Part shown: positions 14,161 to 21,208 of the stretch, piece by piece
How the letters are laid out: every line of letters starts with the position of its first letter
Numbering within the stretch: the first letter of the stretch is position 1
Assembly (NCBI GenBank): GCA_035564555.1
Contig: DATMTS010000079.1
Span: 1-24,902 of the forward strand
DNA: 24,902 bases
From: DATMTS01 sp035564555
GTDB lineage: Bacteria > Actinomycetota > Actinomycetes > Actinomycetales > Microbacteriaceae
Reading direction: 5' to 3'
Notes under the pieces: model-generated
What the model saw: the letters and a program-made list of their open reading frames with translations, nothing else
Database searches by the model: none
Told to the model about the DNA's origin: nothing
Program-made: the position numbers and the translations under genes

Positions 14161-16998
14161 TCACGCGACCAGGGAACGCAGCACGTACTGCAGGATGCCG
14201 CCGTTGCGGTAGTAGTCCGCCTCTCCCGGCGTGTCGATGCGCACGACCGCGTCGAACTCGATCGGCTGAGCGCCGGGGGCCGAGTGCTCGGTCGGTTCGG
14301 CGACCACATGCACCGTCGTCGGCGTCGAACCGTCGTTCAGCGCGGTCAATCCGGTGATCGAGACCTCTTCCGTGCCGTCGAGACCGAGGCTCTCCGTAGT
14401 CTCGCCCGCCGGATACTGCAGCGGGACCACGCCCATTCCGATCAAGTTGGAGCGGTGGATGCGCTCGAAGCTCTCGGCGATCACGGCACGCACCCCGAGC
14501 AGCGAGGTGCCCTTGGCCGCCCAGTCCCGCGACGATCCCGAACCGTATTCCTTGCCGGCGAGAATCACCAGCGGAACACCGTTCTGCTGGTAGTTCTGCG
14601 ATGCGTCGTAGATGAACGACTGCGGGCCGTCCGGCTGGGTGAAGTCACGAGTGTAACCGCCCTCGACGCCGCTGCCGTTGTTGAACTGCGCGAGCAACTG
14701 GTTCTTCAGCCGGATGTTCGCGAACGTGCCGCGGATCATCACCTCGTGGTTGCCGCGGCGCGAGCCGTATGAGTTGAAGTCTTTGCGCTCGACACCGTGC
14801 TCGGTCAGGTAGTGACCGGCCGGGCTGTCGGCCTTGATCGAACCCGCCGGGCTGATGTGGTCGGTGGTCACCGAGTCGCCCAGTTTGGCCAGCACTCGAG
14901 CGCCGGCGATATCCGCGACAGGGCTGGTCTCCAAAGTCATGCCGTCGAAATACGGCGGCTTGCGCACGTAGGTCGACTCGGCATCCCACTCGAACGTCGA
15001 CCCCGTCGGGGTCGGCAAGGAACGCCACCGCTCGTCGCCGTCGAAGACGCTCGCATACTCACGAGTGAACATCTCCTGGTTGATCGACTCGTCGATCGTG
15101 CGCTGAACCTCCGCCGCATCGGGCCAGATGTCGGTCAGGAAGACGTCGTTTCCATCGGAGTCGGTGCCCAGCGGGTCGTTCTCGAAGTCGAAGTTCATCG
15201 AGCCGGCGAGCGCGTACGCGATGACGAGCGGAGGACTCGCGAGGTAGTTCATCTTCACGTCAGGGTTGATCCTGCCTTCGAAGTTCCGGTTGCCGCTCAG
15301 CACGGCGGTGACTGCGAGGTCGCTGTCGTTCACGGCCGCGGAGACCTCGTCGGGCAGCGGACCTGAATTGCCGATGCATGTCGTGCAGCCGTAGCCGACC
15401 AGATAGAACCCGAGCGCCTCGAGGTAACCGGTCAGACCCGCCTTCTCGTAATACTCGGTGACGACCTTCGAGCCCGGAGCGAGTGTGGTCTTCACCCACG
15501 GCTTCGCCTTCAGGCCCTTCTGCGCCGCGTTCCGCGCGAGCAGACCCGCGGCGAGCATCACCTCGGGGTTCGAGGTGTTCGTGCAGGAGGTGATGGCTGC
15601 GATCGCGACGGCGCCATGGTCGATCGTGAACGATTCGTCGTTGTATTTCACCGGCGTCGGGTGCGATGCCGTGTGAGGCGCGTGGCTCTTGTGGTGATGG
15701 GCGTGCGTGCTGTGTGCATCGGCCGGAGACAGCTCGCCGGGGTCGGATGCCGGGAACGACTCCGAGATGGTGAGGTCGACGAGGTCGTGGTCGATGTTCG
15801 TGTAGTCGTGCAGATCGAGATTGAACTGCTCTTTGGCACGGCTGAGCTCGATGCGGTCCTGCGGACGCCGCGGACCGGCGATCGAGGGCACGACGGTGCC
15901 GAGATCCAGCTCCAGGTACTCGCTGTAGACCGGCTCGACGCTCGGGTCGTGCCACAGGCTCTGCACCTTGGAGTACGCCTCGACCAGCTGAACCTGCTCC
16001 TCGGGGCGACCGGTGAGGCGCAGGTAGTCGAGGGTGACATCGTCGATCGGGAAGATCGCCGCTGTCGAGCCGAACTCCGGGCTCATGTTGCCGATCGTCG
16101 CCCGGTTGGCCAGCGGCACCTGCGCGACGCCTTGGCCGTAGAACTCGACGAACTTGCCCACGACGCCGTGCTTGCGCAGCATCTGCGTGATGGTGAGCAC
16201 GACGTCGGTGGCCGTAACGGCCGCGGGAATGGATCCGGACAGTTTGAAGCCCACGACCTTGGGGATGAGCATCGAAACCGGTTGGCCGAGCATCGCTGCC
16301 TCCGCCTCGATGCCTCCGACGCCCCAGCCGAGCACGCCCAGGCCGTTGACCATGGTGGTGTGCGAATCGGTGCCGACGAGCGTGTCGGGGTAGGCGAGGA
16401 GCTCGTCCGCCGTGCCTGCGGAACGACGGGTGAAGGTGACCCGCGCGAGGTGCTCGATGTTGACCTGGTGCACGATCCCGGTTCCGGGCGGCACCACCTT
16501 GAAGTCGTCGAACGCGGTCTGGCCCCATCGCAGGAACTGGTACCGCTCGCCGTTGCGCTCGTATTCCAATTCGACGTTGCGCCCGAAGGAGTCGAGGCTG
16601 CCGTAGACGTCGGCGATCACCGAGTGGTCGATGACGAGCTCGGCCGGAGCCAGCGGATTGATCTTCTCCGGGTCACCGCCGAGAGCGGCGACGGCCTCAC
16701 GCATCGTCGCGAGATCGACGATGCAGGGAACACCGGTGAAGTCCTGCATCACGACGCGTGCCGGAGTGAACTGGATCTCGGTGTTCGGCTCGGCGGTCGG
16801 CTCCCAGTTGCCGATCGCTTCGATCTGATCGCGCGTCACGTTGGCGCCGTCCTCGGTGCGCAACAGGTTCTCGAGCAGCACCTTCAGGCTGAACGGAAGC
16901 TTCTCGTAGCCGGGAACCGCCGAGATCTTGAAGATCCGGTAGTCGGTTCCGCCCACGCTCAGGGTGTCGGATGATCCAAAGCTGTTTACCGCAGACAC
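14161..16998 (-). CDS. acnA: Aconitate hydratase A
   Basis: A 945-residue aconitase of the AcnA/IRP type, interconverting citrate and isocitrate in the TCA cycle. The [4Fe-4S] ligands are C472 in ITSCTNTSNP and C538/C541 in GCTTCIGNSG. Substrate-binding motifs DHSVIADVYG, GTDSHTTMVNGLGVLGWGVGG and the swivelling domain GAKEYGSGSSRDWAAKG-like segment (here LAGKEYGSGSSRD) are intact. A His-rich stretch (eight His in 18 residues, about 429-446) lies in a low-complexity insert ahead of the first cluster ligand. The frame is open to 17049, but the GTG at 16998 has GGAGAG at a suitable distance and begins VSAVNSFGSSDTL, as in relatives. A palindromic operator covers the likely promoter about 150 bp upstream. 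Confidence 0.97.
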   Translation of the reverse strand: MSAVNSFGSSDTLSVGGTDYRIFKISAVPGYEKLPFSLKVLLENLLRTEDGANVTRDQIEAIGNWEPTAEPNTEIQFTPARVVMQDFTGVPCIVDLATMREAVAALGGDPEKINPLAPAELVIDHSVIADVYGSLDSFGRNVELEYERNGERYQFLRWGQTAFDDFKVVPPGTGIVHQVNIEHLARVTFTRRSAGTADELLAYPDTLVGTDSHTTMVNGLGVLGWGVGGIEAEAAMLGQPVSMLIPKVVGFKLSGSIPAAVTATDVVLTITQMLRKHGVVGKFVEFYGQGVAQVPLANRATIGNMSPEFGSTAAIFPIDDVTLDYLRLTGRPEEQVQLVEAYSKVQSLWHDPSVEPVYSEYLELDLGTVVPSIAGPRRPQDRIELSRAKEQFNLDLHDYTNIDHDLVDLTISESFPASDPGELSPADAHSTHAHHHKSHAPHTASHPTPVKYNDESFTIDHGAVAIAAITSCTNTSNPEVMLAAGLLARNAAQKGLKAKPWVKTTLAPGSKVVTEYYEKAGLTGYLEALGFYLVGYGCTTCIGNSGPLPDEVSAAVNDSDLAVTAVLSGNRNFEGRINPDVKMNYLASPPLVIAYALAGSMNFDFENDPLGTDSDGNDVFLTDIWPDAAEVQRTIDESINQEMFTREYASVFDGDERWRSLPTPTGSTFEWDAESTYVRKPPYFDGMTLETSPVADIAGARVLAKLGDSVTTDHISPAGSIKADSPAGHYLTEHGVERKDFNSYGSRRGNHEVMIRGTFANIRLKNQLLAQFNNGSGVEGGYTRDFTQPDGPQSFIYDASQNYQQNGVPLVILAGKEYGSGSSRDWAAKGTSLLGVRAVIAESFERIHRSNLIGMGVVPLQYPAGETTESLGLDGTEEVSITGLTALNDGSTPTTVHVVAEPTEHSAPGAQPIEFDAVVRIDTPGEADYYRNGGILQYVLRSLVA

Positions 16999-17079
16999 GC
17001 TGCCCTCTCCTTCATTGGCGCGGGGTGAGACCCCGTCCGCACCGTCCATCTTCGTGTCGCTTCAGGCGCGGAATCCAGC

Positions 17080-17091
17080 AAGGCTCACCTT
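17080..17091. promoter_or_regulatory. Possible iron-box-like half in the acnA leader
   Basis: AAGG-CTCA-CCTT forms a small inverted repeat in the untranslated leader of acnA. Read on the minus strand as TAAGGTGAGCCTT, it matches one half of the DtxR/IdeR consensus well but the other half poorly. Iron control of an Fe-S enzyme would make sense; the match is too weak to claim. Confidence 0.2.
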
Positions 17092-17142
17092 ACCCGCGCG
17101 CGACTCGGAGCTCTCGGCCGGCCGGTCGTCCCGACGGCCGAT

Positions 17143-17162
17143 TTATCTCGATATCAAGATAA
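17143..17162. promoter_or_regulatory. Palindromic operator in the acnA promoter
   Basis: Half-sites TTATCTCGAT and ATCAAGATAA form a 20-bp palindrome with nine of ten positions symmetric, striking in this GC-rich DNA. Its shape fits MarR-family operators. It overlaps the predicted acnA -10 and transcription start, a repressor position. In Streptomyces the MarR protein TamR controls aconitase; whether its homologue binds here is inference. Confidence 0.6.
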
Positions 17163-17170
17163 CTCTAGCA
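17162..17170 (-). promoter_or_regulatory. Candidate extended -10 promoter of acnA
   Basis: The minus strand reads TGC-TAGAGT, an extended -10 (TGn followed by TANNNT). It abuts the palindromic operator; predicted initiation near 17155 lies inside the palindrome and gives a leader of roughly 155 nt before the GTG. Confidence 0.45.
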
Positions 17171-17203
17171 TCGCTCGTCATGCCCGCTGCGCCCCGCGAT
17201 CGG

Positions 17204-17995
17204 TCAGCTTCGGGTGAAGGAGGCGCGAACCATCAACCATGACAGCAGCAGGAGCGGCGCATACAACGGCACGCCCATGATGAGCTTGGTGATGGCCAGA
17301 GCAGCGACGTCGCCAGCGAAGTAAAGCGGCAATTGAACCAGGAGCCGCGCGGCGAACAGGGCGAACCAGCACAGCGTGAGCACCTGCATCGCTCGGAATC
17401 GACCCCGGTCGCGTCGCCACGCGAGACCGTCGCCCATCAGGTAGCCGGCGGCGAGCCCCAGCAACGGCCATGCGACCAGCACCGAGATCAGCATTGCCGC
17501 ACCGTAGACCCCGTCCAAGACGAGACCCAGAACGAAGTTGTCGGTTCCCTTTCCCGTGATCAACGCGAGGATCGCCGATGCTCCCACCCCGATCAGGCCG
17601 GCGACCGCCTGGGTCACCTGCGATCGGGTCGCCACCCGGATCATCGTGAAGATCACGGCGACGCCGACGGAGGCGCCGAGCGAGATCGGCACGTTCTGCC
17701 CGAACGTGTACACGATCAAGAAGACGAGCCCAGGAAGGATCGTCTCGGCCAGTCCGCGGATGCCGCCCATGGCACCCAGCAGCGCTCGGCCGTCGAGTTG
17801 CTGTTGCTCGGCGACCGGGGCGAGACCGGACCGCTTCGCTGCGGCGGCGATCGACGCGCCGATCGTGTCAGGAGCCCGGCCGTCATCGCCGGCCGGGCGA
17901 GGTGCGCCGTCAGCCGGCCGTGGTTCGTCGGGGCGCGAATCGTCGGGGCGCGATTCGTCATTCGCGCTCTCGGAGGGCTGCGAGGGGTTGCTCAC
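17204..17995 (-). CDS. DUF3159 integral membrane protein
   Basis: A 263-residue protein of the actinobacterial DUF3159 family, function unknown. The first 45 residues are a hydrophilic, Asp/Pro/Arg-rich tail (repeated DDSRPDEPRP-like units); residues 50-75 are soluble; then about six hydrophobic segments follow (near 84-99, 104-123, 130-147, 153-188, 203-227, 233-258). No transport or catalytic motif is evident. Its GTG start forms a GTGA overlap with the DUF3710 stop, so translation is coupled with the upstream genes dut and DUF3710. It is the last gene of that operon, 205 bp from the acnA start. Confidence 0.9.
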   Translation of the reverse strand: MSNPSQPSESANDESRPDDSRPDEPRPADGAPRPAGDDGRAPDTIGASIAAAAKRSGLAPVAEQQQLDGRALLGAMGGIRGLAETILPGLVFLIVYTFGQNVPISLGASVGVAVIFTMIRVATRSQVTQAVAGLIGVGASAILALITGKGTDNFVLGLVLDGVYGAAMLISVLVAWPLLGLAAGYLMGDGLAWRRDRGRFRAMQVLTLCWFALFAARLLVQLPLYFAGDVAALAITKLIMGVPLYAPLLLLSWLMVRASFTRS

Positions 17996-18606
17996 GGCGC
18001 CGGCGGTGCCCCGTCGGGCGCGTCCGGCATCTTGAGCGGGATCAGGTCGCGGGGCGGCATGGGCGATTTGCCGCGCACCACCACGATGCTCCTGAAGAGA
18101 TCTTCGACCAGGGCGGCGGCATCCGGCTTCACCGCCGCATCGCCGGCGATCACCCCGCGCAGGAACCAGCGCGGCCCGTCGACTCCGATGAACCGAGCGA
18201 GTCGGGTCTCCCCCGTGGTGCCGGGCTGCGCGATGGGAATCTCGGCGAGCAGCTCGGGTCCGAACACGCCGTCCCGCTGCGATGTGCGGCCACCCTGTCT
18301 GGCGACCTGGTCGGCGATCTGCTCACGGATCTCGTGCCACAGCCCGCTGGAGCGCGGCGCGGCGAAGGGCTGTACCTGGAGCGTCGAATTCGCGTAGTCG
18401 AGACCTACGGCGACGACACGCTGGGTCTCCTCCTCGACCTCGAGCCTAAGATGCAGGCCCTCCCGCGGCAGGATCTTGACCCCGCCGAGATCGATGTACG
18501 GGCGAACCGGATTCGCCTCGCTGTCATCCAGCGGGCCGGCGGAATCCCGGTCGTCGGGAGCGGACTTCTCCCACTCCTCCGGTTCTGGTGCGTCCGAATC
18601 GCTCAC
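17992..18606 (-). CDS. DUF3710 family protein
   Basis: A 204-residue soluble protein of the actinobacterial DUF3710 family, function unknown. An acidic N-terminus (about 1-35) leads into YIDLGGVKILPREGLHLRLEVEEETQ, then WHEIREQIADQVARQGG, RFIGVDGPRWFLRGVIAG and the C-terminal VVVRGKSPMPPRDLIPLKMP. No membrane segment or known catalytic motif is visible. Its GTG start overlaps the dut stop (GTGA) and its stop overlaps the DUF3159 start in the same way, so the three are tightly coupled. This dut-DUF3710 linkage is widely conserved in Actinobacteria, which suggests but does not prove a connected function. Confidence 0.91.
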   Translation of the reverse strand: MSDSDAPEPEEWEKSAPDDRDSAGPLDDSEANPVRPYIDLGGVKILPREGLHLRLEVEEETQRVVAVGLDYANSTLQVQPFAAPRSSGLWHEIREQIADQVARQGGRTSQRDGVFGPELLAEIPIAQPGTTGETRLARFIGVDGPRWFLRGVIAGDAAVKPDAAALVEDLFRSIVVVRGKSPMPPRDLIPLKMPDAPDGAPPAP

Positions 18607-19061
18607 GCGTGTTCTCCTGAGGTTGAAACCGAATAGCCTGTCGAGCCGAATCCGCCGTCGCCTCTCGAACTCTGTTCGAGCGTGGCGACCGGCACGAAGC
18701 GTGCGCGTGCGACCGGCATCACGATGAGTTGCGCGATCCGGTCTCCCACCCCGATCGAATACGGTTCGGCCGCGTCGGTGTTGAGCAGCGTGACCTTGAG
18801 TTCACCGCGGTAGCCGGCGTCCACGGTGCCTGGCGCGTTCACGACGGTGATGCCGTGCCGTGCCGCCAGCCCGCTACGTGGCACGACGAACGCGACGTGT
18901 CCTTCCGGCAAGGCGATGCGCACTCCCGTGGCCACGGTCGCACGCTGGCCGGGCGCAAGTCGCACCGCCTCGGCGGCGCACAGATCGGCACCGGCGTCAC
19001 CGGGGTGCGCGTAAGCGGGGGTGAACTCGGCGATGATCGGCACGTCGACGGATTCGGTCAC
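18603..19061 (-). CDS. dut: dUTP diphosphatase (dUTPase)
   Basis: A 152-residue homotrimeric dUTPase that hydrolyses dUTP to dUMP, keeping uracil out of DNA and supplying thymidylate synthesis. All five motifs are present: DAGADL (22-27), PRSGLAARHG, NAPGTVDAGYRGE with the catalytic Asp, GDRIAQLIV, and the C-terminal RGDGGFGSTG that closes over the active site. The GTG start has no ribosome-binding site but a -10 box (TACCCT) ends six bases before it, so the transcript is likely leaderless. It is the first gene of the dut-DUF3710-DUF3159 operon and is divergent from the DUF3093 gene, only 38 bp away. Confidence 0.96.
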   Translation of the reverse strand: MTESVDVPIIAEFTPAYAHPGDAGADLCAAEAVRLAPGQRATVATGVRIALPEGHVAFVVPRSGLAARHGITVVNAPGTVDAGYRGELKVTLLNTDAAEPYSIGVGDRIAQLIVMPVARARFVPVATLEQSSRGDGGFGSTGYSVSTSGEHA

Positions 19062-19067
19062 GTGTCG

Positions 19068-19073
19068 AGGGTA
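19068..19073 (-). promoter_or_regulatory. -10 box of the dut operon (leaderless start)
   Basis: TACCCT on the minus strand fits TANNNT and ends six bases before the dut GTG. It shares the 38-bp divergent spacer with a -10-like sequence for the DUF3093 gene. Confidence 0.45.
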
Positions 19074-19087
19074 GTGCAGAACTCTGA

Positions 19088-19093
19088 TCGAAT
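19088..19093 (+). promoter_or_regulatory. Candidate -10 box of the DUF3093 gene
   Basis: TCGAAT matches four of six TATAAT positions and ends six bases before the ATG at 19100, again a leaderless geometry. No Shine-Dalgarno sequence is present. The absence of an A at position 2 makes this weaker than the dut box. Confidence 0.3.
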
Positions 19094-19099
19094 AGAGCC

Positions 19100-19558
19100 A
19101 TGGTTCTGTTCCACGAGCGGCTCTGGGCCGCCCCCTGGCTCTACATCTCGACCGCCCTCGTGATGCCCGCCAGCATCCTCGTCTTCGCCCCCATCAACAT
19201 GAGGGTCGGCATCATCGTCGCTCTGGTGCTGTACGCGGGATGCGTGTGGATGCTGATCGCCGGCTCGCCCGTCATCGAGGTCACGGAACAGGAGCTACGC
19301 GCCGGACGTGCGCGTATCGATCGCCGCTTTCTCGGTCAGGCCTCGGCCTACGACGACTCGGAGGCGACCTTGCAGCGCGGGCAGAAGCTGGACGCGCGCG
19401 CCTGGCTGCTGATCCGGGGCTGGGTCAAGCCTGTGGTGCGCGTCAACGTCGTCGATCCACAGGATCCGGCGCCCTATTGGCTGCTCTCAACGCGTCGGCC
19501 CACCGAACTCAGCCGCGTACTCAACGATTACCCCGGCGAGCAGCACGAGCCGCAGTGA
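19100..19558 (+). CDS. DUF3093 family membrane protein
   Basis: A 152-residue actinobacterial DUF3093 protein, function unknown. Two adjacent hydrophobic segments (about 10-30 and 36-55) form a membrane hairpin; the remaining 95 residues should be cytoplasmic and contain the family signature DPQDPAPYWLLSTRRPTEL (about 122-140) and the stretch SPVIEVTEQELRAGRARI. The conserved pairing with dut, transcribed in the opposite direction, is usual in this phylum. The start codon is fixed by the short divergent spacer and the motif MVLFHERLWAAPWLY. A hairpin terminator follows six bases after the stop. Confidence 0.92.
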   Translation: MVLFHERLWAAPWLYISTALVMPASILVFAPINMRVGIIVALVLYAGCVWMLIAGSPVIEVTEQELRAGRARIDRRFLGQASAYDDSEATLQRGQKLDARAWLLIRGWVKPVVRVNVVDPQDPAPYWLLSTRRPTELSRVLNDYPGEQHEPQ

Positions 19559-19563
19559 GCATG

Positions 19564-19592
19564 CGCGAGCGCCCTCGCCGGGCGCTCGCGTT
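19564..19592. terminator. Hairpin terminator after the DUF3093 gene
   Basis: A perfect 11-bp stem (CGCGAGCGCCC at 19564-19574, GGGCGCTCGCG at 19580-19590) with a 5-nt loop lies six bases after the DUF3093 stop. Only TT follows, so it is a strong hairpin with a poor U-tract. It may also serve the convergent DUF4193 gene. Confidence 0.65.
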
Positions 19593-19605
19593 CTCGACTC
19601 CGGAT

Positions 19606-19651
19606 CCGACGCTCAGAGGATTCCGACGCTCAGAGGATGCCGACGCTCAGG
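19606..19651. repeat. 17-bp tandem repeat across the DUF4193 stop codon
   Basis: Three copies with a period of 17 bp begin at 19606, 19623 and 19640; each starts CCGACGCTCAG, and the third is cut short at 19651. The copy nearest the gene contains the DUF4193 stop codon (minus strand TGA at 19649-19647), so the end of that gene has been duplicated outward, leaving stop-like TGAs in the others. Confidence 0.85.
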
Positions 19652-19940
19652 CCGCGCACTCCGCACAGATCGGGCCGAGCTTCGACTCGTGGTCGATCTG
19701 CGAACGGTGCTTCACGAGGAAGCAGCTGACGCAGGTGAACTCGTCGGCCTGCGGCGGCAGCACGACGACGTCGAGGTCCAGGTCGGAGAGATCCGCACCA
19801 GGCAGCTCGAATCCGCCCGGGTTGTCTGAGTCGTCGACGTCCACCACACCGGACATCTTGTCCGGTACCCGCTCCTTGAGCGCCTCGATCGACTCGGAGT
19901 CGTCGTCGGTTTTGCGGGGTGCGTCGTAGTCGGTTGCCAT
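19647..19940 (-). CDS. DUF4193 zinc-ribbon protein
   Basis: A 97-residue protein of the actinobacterial DUF4193 family, function unknown. The N-terminal MATDYDAPRKTDDDSESIEALKER is the family signature; the middle is acidic (VVDVDDSDNPGGFELPGADLSDLDLD); the C-terminus has a two-knuckle zinc ribbon, C70-x2-C73 and C92-x2-C95. An ATG six bases upstream (19946) is in frame, but relatives begin MATDYD, so 19940 is used; the ribosome-binding site (GTGG) is weak for either. The gene lies back to back with sepH, as in many Actinobacteria. RNA-polymerase or ribosome association would be a guess. Confidence 0.9.
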   Translation of the reverse strand: MATDYDAPRKTDDDSESIEALKERVPDKMSGVVDVDDSDNPGGFELPGADLSDLDLDVVVLPPQADEFTCVSCFLVKHRSQIDHESKLGPICAECAA

Positions 19941-20143
19941 GCCCATCCACTTCTAAGTCTTCATGATGCCGTACGAATCGGCGGCCACAGTTTGCATCAA
20001 TCCATGCCGAATAGCAAACCGTTGCGCTGCGCCGCTTCGCCGCTCGAATCATCAACTTTCGGCACGCCCCGGATATTCCCACGAAATGCAGCCGTCGCAT
20101 GGCATTCTTGCCACGAACGAGACAGCTGGAGAGGCGTTTCATC
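19941..20143. other. Divergent control region of the DUF4193 and sepH genes
   Basis: About 200 bases without a gene. It is less GC-rich than its surroundings in places. GTTTGC (19990-19995) and GCAAAC (20014-20019) form a 6-bp inverted repeat around an 18-nt spacer. A GATATT near 20073 could be a sepH -10. Neither promoter is convincing. GGAGAGG nine bases before the sepH ATG is a clear ribosome-binding site. Confidence 0.4.
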
Positions 20144-21178
20144 ATGCAGGATTTGAAGGTCATCGGAATCGAGAACGGTGCGCTGCTCGCGGCGAGCGAG
20201 ACGGGCGAACGGTATCGGATCGCGATCGACGAGGTGCTGCAGTCCCGGCTTCGCCAGGCGAAGACCGAGCCGGCGACCGGGCCGAAGATCTCGCCCCGGG
20301 AGGTGCAGGCGCACATCCGTTCCGGCATGTCGGCAGAGGATGTCGCGCGGCTCACCGGGGCGCCGCTGGAGTACGTGCAGCGCTTCGAGGGACCGATCAT
20401 CGCCGAGCGCGAGCACATCGTCGCGTCGGCGCTCGGCGTCCCCGTGCGTACCGCGGCCGACGTCGATCCCCTCGGCGAGCCGGACACCTTCGGCGTGGTC
20501 ATCAGGGAGAGGCTCGGATCGCTCGGGGCCTCCTCGGAGCGATGGGCGAGTTGGAAGGAACAGGAAGGCGGCTGGATCGTGAAGTTGTCGTTCACGGCCG
20601 ACGAGATCGATCATGATGCGCGTTGGACCTATGACGCTCGCAAGCACGCGTTGTCTCCATTGAACGCCGAAGCCACCGCTCTCTCGCAACAGGGCGAACT
20701 GCAAGGCGGTCTGATCCCGCGGTTGCGTGCCGTCGCGCCCGCCGCCAACCCGGACGAATCCCGCTTCGACAGCGGAGCCTTCATGTTCACCGAAGACGAG
20801 TCCGGACCCGGCGGGATGCCCCGACTGGAACCGGTCACAATCAGCCGCACGATCACATCGGCGAACAACTCGATCGCGGTATCGGCGATCAAGCGCGCGG
20901 ACGACGACGCCTCGGCGGGCCCCAACCAGACGGCTGACCTGCTCGAGGCGCTGCGCAAACGACGTGGTGAGCGTGAGAGTGCCGACGACTTCGCGCCGGT
21001 CGCGCTCGAGGTGCCACTCGCCGACTTCGACGAATCGCCGCGCAGCGACTCCCAGCACCACCAACAGGCTTCGACCCAATCAGGCTCATCGAGCCGCTCG
21101 GCGAAGAAGGGCCGCGCGTCGATGCCGAGCTGGGACGAGATCGTCTTCGGCGCACGAACCGACGACGACCTGGCCTGA
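20144..21178 (+). CDS. sepH: Septation protein SepH (DUF3071)
   Basis: A 344-residue homologue of SepH, an actinobacterial protein shown in Streptomyces to bind FtsZ and promote filament assembly. The N-terminal DUF3071 domain begins MQDLKVIGIENGALLAAS and includes a helix-turn-helix at about 50-82 (SPREVQAHIRSGMSAEDVARLTGAPLEYVQRFEGP compressed here). A disordered middle rich in Asp, Ser and Gln follows, and the conserved C-terminal tail ASMPSWDEIVFGAR closes the protein. The frame is open from 20099, but GGAGAGG precedes the ATG at 20144 and family similarity begins there. It converges with the phosphodiesterase gene; the 30-bp gap has only a 5-bp stem (CGACC/GGTCG). Confidence 0.9.
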   Translation: MQDLKVIGIENGALLAASETGERYRIAIDEVLQSRLRQAKTEPATGPKISPREVQAHIRSGMSAEDVARLTGAPLEYVQRFEGPIIAEREHIVASALGVPVRTAADVDPLGEPDTFGVVIRERLGSLGASSERWASWKEQEGGWIVKLSFTADEIDHDARWTYDARKHALSPLNAEATALSQQGELQGGLIPRLRAVAPAANPDESRFDSGAFMFTEDESGPGGMPRLEPVTISRTITSANNSIAVSAIKRADDDASAGPNQTADLLEALRKRRGERESADDFAPVALEVPLADFDESPRSDSQHHQQASTQSGSSSRSAKKGRASMPSWDEIVFGARTDDDLA

Positions 21179-21208
21179 TCCGCCTCGACCGACGGTCGCG
21201 GGGACCGC

